Shown one piece after another: positions 9,381 to 19,934 of a DNA stretch of 64,000 nucleotides. Under the pieces are notes generated by a model, which worked only from the letters and a program-made list of their open reading frames with translations, was not told where the DNA came from and made no database searches. A program made the position numbers and the translations under genes. Numbering within the stretch: position 1 is the stretch's first letter; each line of letters begins with the position of its first letter. This DNA comes from Wolfiporia cocos (lineage: Eukaryota > Basidiomycota > Agaricomycetes > Polyporales > Phaeolaceae): positions 124,001 through 188,000 of the forward strand of contig JACCLO010000010.1 in assembly GCA_029448655.1 (NCBI GenBank). The letters run 5' to 3'.

Positions 9381-9437
9381 TTCTTGAATTATCGTTTAAG
9401 GAAGAAAATAACTCAAGCTGACGAATACTGTTCAGCA

Positions 9438-11672
9438 ATGGTGTCCTACACAATCGTCCAAGGCGCTTTGTACAACACCCACAAGGTGGCTACGGCCTAC
9501 CGCCCCGCCGTCGGCAAGCACGCGTGGCCCGGAGAGCAAACCTGCTTGATGGACTACCTGCGAGTCGTATTCGGCATCAGAGTTAGGGGGAGTGTCACCT
9601 CCTTCAACTCAATTCCGGCGCATGTGCGCCCTTCTCTGAACGTAAACCACACGGCGTACATCAAGTACTATGGGGAAGATTCGACTAGGAACCACATATC
9701 GTGGTGGAGGTGGGACAACTACTGTACCGCCATCTCCCTAGCGGACCTCATAGTCTACTACGGTGACGTCCACTGGTACTCCCAGGAAGAAGCGTCGCCA
9801 CGCACGAGAGCCGCCAGGCTCTTCAACCCGGAAACACCCGCTCGCGCAGTCGTCACCCCTGAAGGCAGCGAGACCCCACGACCGGAGGAAACGATCAACA
9901 CGGAGCCCCTATTTGGGACGCTCCCCGATCTCCTCCCTTCCTACGAAAGGAGGACTCTGGAAATCGTCGCGCAGCCCGAAAGGAGCGAGAATGAATTGAT
10001 GGGAAGGCTACAGCGCACCCTGGAAGTAGCCGCCTCAGACGAAGTTCTGCAGGTGGGAAAGGAAGCTTACAGGGAGGCGCTGTACCAAGCCAAGAACCAT
10101 CTCTACAGCAACCTCGCGGCCTATAAAAGCCGGGTAGACACGGATCTGGAAATGGTCTGGAACAAAACCAACCAGATTCGGAGTCACAACCAGGTGCTTC
10201 AAAATAGAATAGAAGCACTAGAGGAAGCAGAGAGTTTGCGGCAACAATTGGACACCCTTTCCGAAAATCGGTTCGTCCGCATAGAAAAAGACATCGCAGT
10301 ACTGCAAAAGCGTCCGGCAGTCCCAACCGCGGGACCCAGCGGTGCCCAGGTCACGGCACTAATTAATAGAATTGACCAACTCGAAGCGGAGTTAACCGCT
10401 CTAAAAAACGCACCGGCAGCCGCGACAGCAGCAGCCACAACGGTCAACTTCCAACAGACCAAACCGACTCAGCCGCCGAAATTCTCGGGCCCTAAGGACT
10501 CCATCTCGTCGAAAGAGTGGATCCAGAAAATGGGCATGTATTTCGCAGATGCCAAGGTAACCCTCGAGGAAGACAAGGTTCGCCAAGCCCTGCTACGACT
10601 TACGGGCGAGGCCTACCAGTACATGTCGCCGGTAGTTGATAAGATCGCTGCCGGACAAGCCTCGGGGCACACCTGGAAAACGTTTGCGGAAACGATCGAG
10701 AAGGTGTACGGCAAGAAGACGGACAAGGAGATTGCCGAAAAAGAGATTGAAGGGTACTTCGGAGACGAAGGGAAAAAGAAGCTCCAATCGGACTTCTTCT
10801 CTTGGGCACAGAAGCTCAGGACCCTGGCTCGCCTGGCCGAGACTGACAACAAGACATTGTTCAGTCACATCAAACGGATCCTCCCGGAAAAGGTGCGAGA
10901 GACCCTCGCTACCTTGGAATCGGTGCCCGGCTTCACTATGCCGACCGACTGGGAGGTATACCTCGATATGGCCATTGACCTCTACAAGAGGCAATACCCG
11001 GAGAAGCTCAAAGGCAAGATCTTTGAGGAAGAAAAAAGGAAGGAGTCGTCGGGGTCTGGTAAGACCACCGACAAAGCTACGTCGAAGCCTGCCAAGGCTG
11101 ATGACAAAGGCAAAGGCAAGGCAAAGGAAACCGGCTCTTACGGGAAGGACTGTCGCAAGCACCCCGGACAACACAAATGGGGCGACTGTCCTGAGAACCC
11201 TAAGAACAAGCCGAAGGAAGCCAAGCCGGCCAGTAGTGGAAGCGGAACGACGAAGCCGACAGGCTCGTCAAGCGGAACGCAACAGTCGGGCCAGAAGAAA
11301 TTGGACCCGAAAAAGAAATACAAGGTCCGGATCGTCAGCACCCAGGAACTAGTGACTGACGACGAAGATGAGTCCCCCCAAGCCACCGTAGGGACCATCC
11401 GGACCAACGTTCCAAATCAACCAGAGGTGGTTCCTCTGGCCCCCACTACGCGCATCAGCGATGAGGAGAAAAGCGGGAGCCCGGTGCGATCGGCAGAAAG
11501 CACCAGCCCCGTCCAGACCCAGTCGACTGGTTCGACTTCGACTGCGCCTACACCGTCGGGCGACTCCATCAGGACACACCTACCCTGGCTTCGCAAGCGG
11601 ATAGCCGACTCCGCAAACACCCTGGGCATCTACGGAAGCTCTGCCTCGGGTTTTCCCACCGAGCACATGTGA
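9438..11672 (+). CDS. Gag polyprotein of F1 (744 aa)
   Basis: The ATG at 9438 (MVSYTIVQGALY) is chosen because copy 2 opens at the same codon; the frame extends upstream only with non-ATG codons. Residues about 210-310 are coiled coil, about 345-510 match a retrotransposon Gag capsid-like domain (FSGPKDSISSKEWIQKM onward), and a zinc-knuckle variant with C-x2-H-x3-H-x4-C spacing (CRKHPGQHKWGDC) lies near 570. The C-terminal region is Ser/Thr/Pro-rich. The TGA stop overlaps the pol ATG within TGATG, and a frameshift cassette precedes it. It would form the particle that packages the RNA. Confidence 0.85.
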   Translation: MVSYTIVQGALYNTHKVATAYRPAVGKHAWPGEQTCLMDYLRVVFGIRVRGSVTSFNSIPAHVRPSLNVNHTAYIKYYGEDSTRNHISWWRWDNYCTAISLADLIVYYGDVHWYSQEEASPRTRAARLFNPETPARAVVTPEGSETPRPEETINTEPLFGTLPDLLPSYERRTLEIVAQPERSENELMGRLQRTLEVAASDEVLQVGKEAYREALYQAKNHLYSNLAAYKSRVDTDLEMVWNKTNQIRSHNQVLQNRIEALEEAESLRQQLDTLSENRFVRIEKDIAVLQKRPAVPTAGPSGAQVTALINRIDQLEAELTALKNAPAAATAAATTVNFQQTKPTQPPKFSGPKDSISSKEWIQKMGMYFADAKVTLEEDKVRQALLRLTGEAYQYMSPVVDKIAAGQASGHTWKTFAETIEKVYGKKTDKEIAEKEIEGYFGDEGKKKLQSDFFSWAQKLRTLARLAETDNKTLFSHIKRILPEKVRETLATLESVPGFTMPTDWEVYLDMAIDLYKRQYPEKLKGKIFEEEKRKESSGSGKTTDKATSKPAKADDKGKGKAKETGSYGKDCRKHPGQHKWGDCPENPKNKPKEAKPASSGSGTTKPTGSSSGTQQSGQKKLDPKKKYKVRIVSTQELVTDDEDESPQATVGTIRTNVPNQPEVVPLAPTTRISDEEKSGSPVRSAESTSPVQTQSTGSTSTAPTPSGDSIRTHLPWLRKRIADSANTLGIYGSSASGFPTEHM

Positions 11673-11692
11673 TGACCTGCCCACTTGTGCTC
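11648..11692 (+). promoter_or_regulatory. Predicted -1 ribosomal frameshift cassette at the gag/pol junction
   Basis: The heptamer G GGT TTT (11648-11654) is in the correct gag phase for a -1 slip. After a 6-nt spacer a hairpin spans 11661-11692: a 7-bp stem GAGCACA/TGTGCTC, one T-T mismatch, 3 bp GTG/CAC and a 10-nt loop. A slip leads into the pol frame with no stop before pol. The same arrangement is kept in copy 2. An alternative is termination-reinitiation at the TGATG (11670-11674), which lies inside the hairpin. Confidence 0.7.
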
Positions 11693-14600
11693 CCATGTAA
11701 TTTTAGTCCCGTACCCGCTGTAAAGAGTGTATTCGAGTCAATGTATCATATTTTTGGCAACGATGCGCGCGACTTCGCTCGATCATTCCGTGTCGAAGTA
11801 ACACTCTGGGTATATGGGCAAAAAGTGCAGGCTCTGGCTTTAATCGACAGCGGTGCAACCATATCGGTCATATCACAACGATTGGTCGATAAACATAAGC
11901 TGGTCACCGACAAACTAGCGTTTCCCATTACGGTTACAAACGCAGACGGAACAGAAAACGTCGCCGGCCGCTTAACGCAATCAGTAAAAGCATTCATGCA
12001 ACGTGGCACACACAAGGAAAAAATAGGTCTGACGGTCATGCACCTAGAACCAGACTTAATCCTTGGCTATGACTGGTTGCGTCTCCACAATCCTACCTTT
12101 GATTGGAGGAAAGGAGAAATGGAATATGCACGCTGTACACACGACCGACCCTACGCCAGAAAAAAGGGTAACCGCCCTTCTGAGGAGGAATCAGTTGAAC
12201 TCCCAGAAAAGGAAATCATCGAAGTAAATTCGATTTGGGACACTCCCGTGGACATATTAGGAGAGGAGGACCCCGAAAACCCTTTGATCGCTTGGGTGGC
12301 AACCCTTGATGACGAGGAAATGAACCTGCTGACACAGTTGGTAGCCGAGGTACTTGACAAAGACCTCGACGAAGCAGACGACCGTGAAGAAAACACACCA
12401 CCGATTGACATTGAAAAATGGCGATCGTTAGTGCCCGAACAATACCAAGAGTATGGGCCAACGGTGTTCTCACAAAAGGCGTCAGAGAGGATGCCGGAAC
12501 GGAAGCCCTGGGATCACGCCATAGTGCTTGAACCAGATGCGCAGCTTCCTCCCCCGGTAAAACCATACAAAATGTCTCCCCAAGAGCGTAATAGCTTGGA
12601 TGAGTGGATAGACACCGAACTACGGAAGGGTTACATTCGACCATCCGAAAGTCCAATGGCATCCCCGGTCTTCTTTGTCCATAAAAAGGACGGAGGACTG
12701 CGGATGGTTGTCGATTACAGGAGGCTAAACGAAATAACCGTGAAAAATCGTTATCCGATACCTCGGATCGATGATCTCATCGATCAATTGTCTCATGCGA
12801 CCATCTTCACCAAAATCGACCTTAGATGGGGATATAACAATGTCCGCATCAAGGAAGGTGATGAATGGAAGACGGCGTTTATTACACACCGTGGACTATA
12901 CGAGGCAACGGTAATGTATTTCGGTTTCTGCAATGCCCCCGCAACGTTCCAAGCGATGATGAATTCTATCCTCGCACCGTTCATTCGGACCGGCAAGGTG
13001 GTTGTCTACCTAGACGACATCTTGATTTTCGGGAATGATATGGAGGAACATCGGCGACTTACCAAAGGGGTTCTCCAAACCCTGAAGGACTCGGACTTGT
13101 ATGCTAAGCCCGAAAAGTGCTTTTTCGAACAATCTTCCATCGAATACCTAGGAATGATCATTTCCGACGGTAACATCATGATGGATCCGAAGAAGTACGC
13201 CGGAGTTCAGGACTGGCCCAGACCTACTAAGGTCAAAGAGGTTCAAGCTTTCCTTGGATTCGCCAACTTCTACAGGCGATTCATAGAAGGCTTCTCAAAA
13301 ATAGCCAAACCACTCACCATGCTGACCAAGAAGTCAGAAGCTTGGCATTGGGACGCCGAGCAGGAAAATGCCTTCCAAACCCTAAAGGAAGCATTTACCA
13401 AAGCGCCCGTGCTTCGAATTCCGTCGCACGATCAGCCCTTCCGCGTAGAAACAGATGCATCAGACTTCGCTACCGGAGCAGTACTATCTCAGTTAGATCC
13501 TACGGATAAAAAATTCCACCCCGTGGCGTACTATAGCAAGTCGCTAAGTGCCCCGGAAAGGAACTACGAGATCTACGACAAGGAAATGTTGGCTGTCATC
13601 AGGGCTCTAGAGGAGTGGCGACACTACCTAGAGGGACACCCTGAAAAATTCGAGATATGGTCGGATCATCTAAACCTGACCTATTTCAAAACGGCGCAAA
13701 AACTGACGAGACGACAAGCCCGTTGGGCACTGTACCTCTCACGCTTCAACTTCCAAATGAAGCACAAACCTGGCAAAACAATGCTAACCGCGGATCCTCT
13801 GTCCAGGCGGCCAGACCATGAGGAGGGGGTGGATCTCGATAATCGCGACCAGGTTCTTCTGAAACCTGAGTGGTTCGAGCAAGAGTACATGGCAATGGCT
13901 CTTGATACCTCCCATGCTGCCCCACAATCGGAAGATGAATCGATACTCCGAGAGATTCGCAAAGCGTTGCTAGACGACAAGGTCACAAAAGACTACAAGG
14001 AGCTGCTCTCATCCGGCCCTCGTGAATTCAAAAAAGACCTATCAGAATGGAACTACGAAGGAGGGTTACTCCTCCGAAGAGGCAAAGTCTACGTTCCAGC
14101 TACACCAGCGGATATCAGACGGCAAGTGGTCGAGTATCATCACGATCACAAGTCAGCTGGGCATTTCGGACGTTACAAAACGTACGAATTGCTAAGCCGC
14201 AACTATTGGTGGCCCGGAATGTTCGTTTACGTCAAAAAATACGTAGACGGATGTGACACATGCCAACGTATGAAGAACCACCCGCAGAAGCCGTACGGCC
14301 CCCTGCAACCCTTACCGGTGCCGTCAGGCCCGTGGGAAGTGGTGACAATAGACCTGATTACACAGCTACCCCCATCGGGAATGCATGACGCGATCATGGT
14401 CGTAGTGGATCGGTTGACCAAAAGAGCAAGGTTTTTCCCAATAGAAAACACCTTCTCAACGAAAGACCTAGCTACGATACTCTATCAAAAAGTGTATCCC
14501 TTACATGGGTTACCAAAACAGATAGTATCGGACAGAGGGACACAATTCGCCTCAAAACTATTTGGTGAATGGTGCACCCTGCTGGGAATTCAAAGGTCGA

Positions 14601-16099
14601 TGACTACTGCGTACCATCCGCAGGCAGACGGACAAACCGAACGAGTGAATCAAATACTCGAACAGTATCTACGGTGCTACATTAACACGTACCAAAAAGA
14701 TAACTGGTCGGAGTTCCTGCCAACAGCGGAATTTGCGTACAACAATGCAGCCAGCGAAACTACCAAGGAATCTCCGTTCCTGGTGGAATTAGGTCGTCAT
14801 CCAATTGCAGGACCAAGCAGTTTCGAGCCAAGCCGAAACAAAGACTTAGTAGAAATTGCGAACACGCGGTTCTCTGCACAAGAGAAAGCTAAGGCAGCGA
14901 TGAAAATTGCAGCCGAAAGATGGTCCTGGTACTATGACCAAAAGAAGCAAGTCGTTCCCTTCAAAGTGGGCGACAAAGTACTCGTGGACGTGCGAAGCTG
15001 GCAAGACACCGAAAGAAGTCTAGCCCCTCGCTACATCGGCCCATTCCGAATCACGGAGAAATTGGGACCGGTAACGTTCAAGGTGTACATGGATGCACAA
15101 TATAGGGCTTACCACCCTGTGTTCCATGCTTCAAAATTGGTCATGTACAAGGAATCCACCATCGAAGGTCAGAAAAGTCACCCTCCAGCGGCCGACAGGC
15201 CAACGGAAATGGAAGACCCGGAAGAATGGGAAGTGGAAGCCATTCTCGACCATCGCAACCGACGCGGCCGGTGGGAATACCTTATCCATTGGAAAGGCAC
15301 CGGACCTGCGGAGGACACATGGGAAATCGAGGAACATCTGGCTAACGCTAAGGAGATATTGGACGAGTACAAGGCAAAATATTCAGCCCTTAGTACCGAC
15401 CCAAATCAACCCCTTCGCCGATCAACTAGACTCGGCGGAACACGGCAAACGATAGCCGTCTTCGACCCTGATTCACCAGATTGGGATTCGGACACATGTG
15501 TCTGGCCCGATGACTGGCCCCAATATCGAGACGATGTTGATCCTACACAACCGAAAGTGTACTACAAGCGCGACCCCTTTACAGGGCAATGGGTACATTC
15601 CGATGTTGAGTTCAACGAAGACTTAGAAATCGAAGTAGGAGTCAATGGCAAACTACCGACCAGGGGAACAACCGATGCGATCGGCTATGATCTATACGCC
15701 GCGCAGGATATCCTAATTAATTCATGGAAATCCGCCTCGGTTCCCACCGATATTCGTATCAAAGTTCCATATGGGACATACGGTCGGATAGCGCCAAGGT
15801 CTGGACTTGCGAAAAAGGGCATCGACGTCCTTGCAGGTGTAATAGACCATGACTACCGCGGAGAAGTCTTTGTCATGTTGATGAACCTCACTGGAGACCC
15901 GTACCAAGTAAAGAAAGGCGACAGAATTGCTCAGCTAATCTGCGAAGTAGCGATCACGCCCGAAATACAGGAATCCATGACCAAGGAGAAGTTCGAGAAA
16001 GAAATTCGACCTCACCTACATGGAAGTGGGCCCTACAACGAGCAGTTCAACAAGCCAACAAAGCGCGGTACACAAGGTTTTGGATCGACAGGGCGATAA
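11672..16099 (+). CDS. Pol polyprotein of F1: protease, RT, RNase H, integrase, chromodomain, dUTPase (1475 aa)
   Basis: Pol is -1 relative to gag. Domains in order (residues from the ATG at 11672): aspartic protease with LIDSGAT near 58; reverse transcriptase with YLDD at 446-449; RNase H (VETDASDFATGAVL near 590); integrase zinc finger (HHDHKSAGHFG ... CDTCQRMK, about 822-870) and DDE core (IDLI, SDRGTQFAS, then the Glu in NQILEQYL); a C-terminal chromodomain at about 1184-1235 (EWEVEAILDHR ... WEYLIHWKG); and a complete trimeric-type dUTPase in the last 150 residues. All five dUTPase motifs are visible: AIGYDLYAA, GRIAPRSGLA, AGVIDHDYRGEV, GDRIAQLI and RGTQGFGSTG. The dUTPase probably keeps uracil out of cDNA, and the chromodomain probably guides integration. 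Confidence 0.93.
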   Translation: MTCPLVLPCNFSPVPAVKSVFESMYHIFGNDARDFARSFRVEVTLWVYGQKVQALALIDSGATISVISQRLVDKHKLVTDKLAFPITVTNADGTENVAGRLTQSVKAFMQRGTHKEKIGLTVMHLEPDLILGYDWLRLHNPTFDWRKGEMEYARCTHDRPYARKKGNRPSEEESVELPEKEIIEVNSIWDTPVDILGEEDPENPLIAWVATLDDEEMNLLTQLVAEVLDKDLDEADDREENTPPIDIEKWRSLVPEQYQEYGPTVFSQKASERMPERKPWDHAIVLEPDAQLPPPVKPYKMSPQERNSLDEWIDTELRKGYIRPSESPMASPVFFVHKKDGGLRMVVDYRRLNEITVKNRYPIPRIDDLIDQLSHATIFTKIDLRWGYNNVRIKEGDEWKTAFITHRGLYEATVMYFGFCNAPATFQAMMNSILAPFIRTGKVVVYLDDILIFGNDMEEHRRLTKGVLQTLKDSDLYAKPEKCFFEQSSIEYLGMIISDGNIMMDPKKYAGVQDWPRPTKVKEVQAFLGFANFYRRFIEGFSKIAKPLTMLTKKSEAWHWDAEQENAFQTLKEAFTKAPVLRIPSHDQPFRVETDASDFATGAVLSQLDPTDKKFHPVAYYSKSLSAPERNYEIYDKEMLAVIRALEEWRHYLEGHPEKFEIWSDHLNLTYFKTAQKLTRRQARWALYLSRFNFQMKHKPGKTMLTADPLSRRPDHEEGVDLDNRDQVLLKPEWFEQEYMAMALDTSHAAPQSEDESILREIRKALLDDKVTKDYKELLSSGPREFKKDLSEWNYEGGLLLRRGKVYVPATPADIRRQVVEYHHDHKSAGHFGRYKTYELLSRNYWWPGMFVYVKKYVDGCDTCQRMKNHPQKPYGPLQPLPVPSGPWEVVTIDLITQLPPSGMHDAIMVVVDRLTKRARFFPIENTFSTKDLATILYQKVYPLHGLPKQIVSDRGTQFASKLFGEWCTLLGIQRSMTTAYHPQADGQTERVNQILEQYLRCYINTYQKDNWSEFLPTAEFAYNNAASETTKESPFLVELGRHPIAGPSSFEPSRNKDLVEIANTRFSAQEKAKAAMKIAAERWSWYYDQKKQVVPFKVGDKVLVDVRSWQDTERSLAPRYIGPFRITEKLGPVTFKVYMDAQYRAYHPVFHASKLVMYKESTIEGQKSHPPAADRPTEMEDPEEWEVEAILDHRNRRGRWEYLIHWKGTGPAEDTWEIEEHLANAKEILDEYKAKYSALSTDPNQPLRRSTRLGGTRQTIAVFDPDSPDWDSDTCVWPDDWPQYRDDVDPTQPKVYYKRDPFTGQWVHSDVEFNEDLEIEVGVNGKLPTRGTTDAIGYDLYAAQDILINSWKSASVPTDIRIKVPYGTYGRIAPRSGLAKKGIDVLAGVIDHDYRGEVFVMLMNLTGDPYQVKKGDRIAQLICEVAITPEIQESMTKEKFEKEIRPHLHGSGPYNEQFNKPTKRGTQGFGSTGR

Positions 16100-16176
16100 A
16101 AGTGGAAAAATCGTAAAGTCTAACCCTTCAATGGGCTCTAGCACCATTTCTACTCTCAACGGGGTCGTTGAAATCT

Positions 16177-16189
16177 AAGGGGGGGGTAA
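16177..16189 (+). other. Polypurine tract of F1
   Basis: AAGGGGGGGGTAA directly precedes the 3' LTR, the expected primer for plus-strand DNA. It is identical in copy 2 (37890-37902, minus strand). Confidence 0.85.
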
Positions 16190-16808
16190 TGTCACAAGAA
16201 TTCTCCTAGTTTCCCTATATTTCTTACTATTTTTCCGGCAATTCTACGAATTATCTACGACTTTCTAGACCAATAACTAGCTTATCTGGTTCATAAGTTT
16301 ACGGTTACATACGTGCCGAATGATGGCCGCGTTATCTCCCGTAACGACGGTCTTATCTTATCACTAGTAGTTACCATCAGTCACATGTCTAGTTCCAGCC
16401 AATCGGACATTCCGTCCGGAAGCAGTCAGCGTATAAACGTCAGCGGACCGGGTTTTGGTCACGCCCCGTCTTTGTAATGACAAGAGCGCAATACGCCATT
16501 CGTGCGGCCTACGCCGCCTTTCTATATCCCGGTTTTGATCGGCATATGTATTTATCGTATATTACTAAGTACTTAGGTACCTGGGGACTTGTACATACGA
16601 ATACGGACATTAGTATTATCTAATAAGACTGTTAGGGGTCTTATTTATCATGTATATATACTAGACTTGCTGAGCGCTATTGCCTCAGTTCTATTCATTG
16701 CATTCATACTACGAGTTAACCACTCAACGTATCCTGCTTAACATCTACTTATCCCTTGCCTAACCAGCAAAACCAAGAACATTACAAGTAAGTTGTTATC
16801 TTGTGTTA
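16190..16808 (+). repeat. 3' LTR of F1 copy 1 (619 bp)
   Basis: Same length and apparently same sequence as the 5' LTR. Followed by the ATGCC duplication. Confidence 0.95.
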
Positions 16809-17140
16809 ATGCCACCTCAATCTGATAAGTACCACTGACCTCTGGAGCGGCACATGATTCTTCATCTTATCTGCTTCACCATGGTCACTCTCTGTTACAT
16901 GTAACAGCACTCACTTAGTAATGTCACGACATAGTTACATTGCACATGGGCCGCACCTTTAGGGCAAGGCAGCCCAGCAGTAGTTACAACATCTGCATGT
17001 ATATAAGCTAAGTAGCATTCTGAGGTACTCCTCAGAACTTGTATTCTTGGCCTAGGGGATGTGTCCCCTGGGATCCTCATCTCTTATGCATGTGCCCTTA
17101 GCAATGGCCCTCTATGTCAACAACCACCTCCTCTCTCACT

Positions 17141-17719
17141 TGTCCCAGAACAGCCCATAGGGGAGTCTCAACATCCCTCTCCTGGTTGCAAAGGCACCAC
17201 TGCACATGTGGCTAACTCCTTACACCAGATCTCCTCTTCATTGTGCCCTAGATACCATATGATCACCTGATCCAGTAGATTAGCACTCCCAGGGTAGCAT
17301 GCATTGCCAAAACACTCACATGATGGTCACCTCTTAGTTACATGTAGCATTACATCACAGTCACTTGTAGTTACCTTCCATTGCACGCATGGACCCATAC
17401 TTTAGGGTATACCAGTATCACTCTACACCCATGTATATAAGTAGTAGCAAGATGGAGCTTACTCCCCATCTTTAGGATTCTCAGCAACTGGGCTTAGGCC
17501 CCTTTCTCATCCTTTCTGTGTGCCGCACCACCCTCTTTGTACTCCATGACTTGCTAGTCTGGGTGTCAGCCTACCTTTGCCCTTAAGGTCCCGCTCTATG
17601 CTCACAAAGATGGCTCATCACCACACATTTCCTTAGGCCATGGGACTAGGAACATTGTGCAGGGGTATTGGGTTAGCCCTGGCTATAGGCCAGTCCCACA
17701 GTCAGGTAAGACTGTGTCA
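17141..17719 (+). repeat. Solo LTR (579 bp), TSD TCACT, nested in the outer LTR
   Basis: It runs TGTCCCAGAAC...GTGTCA between exact TCACT copies (17136-17140, 17720-17724). A TATA box is followed by the inverted repeat AAGATGG/CCATCTT. Confidence 0.75.
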
Positions 17720-17861
17720 TCACTTGCTAGTCTGGTGGACAGCTCTGTAGGCACATGTTGAATGGCACATCAGGCCTCAGCAAGTACCCAGATGCTCAGA
17801 CCTAGGAAACCAGCACAAGGATGTCCCTTGTTCTCCCATAGGAGGATAGAGGGGTGTGTCA

Positions 17862-19934
17862 TGGTTTTGCTTATTAGCCCCTAGGGGGGGCCTCAGGGTC
17901 GAACTTGCAATGTCTCTACACCTTAAGTGCCCCTAAGCTCATGTGACATAAAGATAAGATTGGCACGTATCCTTTATCATATCTAGAACCCCCACTAGTA
18001 ATGTGATGTAGACATGTGATCTGTAGCTTAGCTACTCTTAGGCACATGCACACAGGCCACATTCCTTTAGGGCAGACAAGGATAGCATTAGTGCAATGCA
18101 TGTATATATACTAGGATCATCTGAGGTATACTCCTCAGACTTCTCAATGTAACTCCAGGGCTTAATCCCTCTTACTTTCCAATCCCTCTTCACTTGCATA
18201 TGCCTGCCTGCTAGTCTGGGAGAACCTCGACCTCACTGTAGTGTCTTGGGATTACCTGCCAAACTGTGGGCTCTAGGCAGGCCCCCTGGTATCTGAAAGG
18301 CACATGTAGGGGAGTTAGGACTAGTGGTGGTAGGTATCACAAGACGCGCTGCGGACCCAATGCAACGTGCTTATGAGTGGCATAATAGCCACTCCCCCAA
18401 AAGGGCTACAATAACAGCTCATGCTGCTATCGAGGGTCCAGCTATATCTGCAGTTCATATTCCCACGCTCGGCGCCTATTAGACACTCTATGGTGTAGGC
18501 CATGTATGCCGGCGCCACGTACGGGTAATGTACCCTAGTTATTGCTCCGTAACGTCTATGATATTATGCTTTCGCATTATCTGTGACAGTAGGGCATGGG
18601 CAGTGGTGGATGACACAAGCCTGTGTTAGAGGATGGATGTAGAGGATTCCCGCTATGTGGTAGCATGTGAGGTTTCCCATGTCACATTATAGTATATGTA
18701 CAAGGGTTTGCATCACTGTATTTATGCCTATCCTAGACTAGAATGTCCATGCACAGCCTGTAAGAGCATAGCTAAGGTAACTAGTCATGTACATAATCAG
18801 TCTGATGTAACTACCAGGTGCACAACCAGGGCACTGTACCTATAGTCTCCTTATCTTATCTATCTAACAGGCACAGTATCCAGCACTAACCAGATGGGAG
18901 TGGGAGTGGTGCTAGGAAGTATGCATGACATGGACTACATACATGCCACCCACAGAGCAGGGAACCCTAATACACCACCAATAAGGCATGACTTGCTGCC
19001 TTGTGCCCCAGACTAGTGAGTCTCAAGTAGAGAGTGTCAATGCAGGCACACACAGAGGTAGAGAGAGGGGGACCACCCCTAACATCGAGAATAACAGAAC
19101 TGAGGTTGGAAGACCTCAGATCAAGCTATAAGTATGTACATGAGTGTGTCTACCCTAAAGAGTGAGTCCATGCACAACCATAATGCTAAGGTGATGACCA
19201 TAACAGGTCACGCTAACTATGTAACATACCACCTGACCGAGTAAATACCAATGTGAAGTCCCTTATGTAATCTATGATAAGATCATGCCCTAGACACACA
19301 GATGTAAATACAGTGGAAATATAATTTGTGACAATGTAGGCAGCAAGTCATGGGAATGCTGAGGTCAGGTGCTTCCCCTGCTGGGTGGTGATCCTTGTAG
19401 AGACACATGGGAGCACACTAGGGGGATGTATGACCTGTGAATAATAGGATTAAATGCCCCAGATATGATCTGTGACACTTGGTTAAATAAAAGGTCAAAA
19501 GTAATGAAGGCAGGGGTGGGGTCCTGAAGGCACACAGAGGGGACCATGGTGTGGGAAAAGTGTCAAGGAGAATGTGTTGAGAATAGATGGGTGAGGTGGG
19601 TGTCACAGGCAAAAACTTACAATCCAGACAACAATCTGATTCCTTGGTTACTGCCCCCATCAGAAGCCTGGATCATCCCTTGGAGGAATTAGTGATGACT
19701 CTCTTCATGACACAGCCCTGTTCACACATGGCCACAATGCCCGCTAGCTATTTCCAATTATGCTATCCAATCATGTTTCATAATCTGTGTACAGACCCTC
19801 ACTTAGTCTCGTACTTAGACCTCTATAGTTGCCATTACAGGCAGGTAGTGTAAACATAGCCAAATAAACTTAGGAGTATAATAGCAGACCTTGTTTGACT
19901 GGTAGCCCCAGTCTGAACTTGGCATTCATTTACT
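17862..19934. repeat. LTR graveyard, no gene seen
   Basis: Several overlapping degenerate LTR pieces are recognisable by CATGTATATATAC boxes, TCTGAGG/CCTCAGA inverted repeats (for example near 18122) and TTTAGGG motifs, in both orientations. A minus-strand LTR start is visible at 19333. Short ORFs here have no support. Confidence 0.5.

Larger units (their letters stand above)
7153..16808 (+). mobile_element. Complete Ty3/gypsy chromovirus-like element F1, copy 1 (TSD ATGCC)
   Basis: The two 619-bp LTRs (7153-7771 and 16190-16808) look identical by eye, and exact ATGCC duplications flank the element (7148-7152, 16809-16813). Order: LTR, self-primer site, 700-nt leader, ORF1, spacer with a tripled repeat, gag, frameshift cassette, pol with chromodomain and dUTPase, polypurine tract, LTR. 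All three ORFs are open, so this is a young and possibly active copy. LTR ends are TG...TA, not TG...CA. Related dUTPase-bearing gypsy elements are known from basidiomycetes such as Phanerochaete. Confidence 0.95.
7090..17861 (+). repeat. Outer F2-like LTR, split by the F1 element and by an inner solo LTR
   Basis: It starts TGTCACAAGAGATCCC at 7090, is interrupted at 7153 by the F1 element, resumes at 16814, contains TATA and TTCTGAGG/CCTCAGAA, is interrupted again at 17141-17719, and appears to end GTGTGTCA at 17861. I could not find a convincing duplication for this outer copy, so its right end is tentative. Confidence 0.45.

Noticed and set aside
9336..9437. Upstream extension of gag in F1 copy 1
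   Set aside because: Uses a TTG codon and runs through the spacer repeat. Copy 2 opens only at the ATG matching 9438.
17862..17876. TATTA at 17872 as the duplication for the outer LTR that starts at 7090
   Set aside because: The LTR would have to end in TTTTGCT, unlike every other LTR here. A five-base match in AT-rich sequence is weak.
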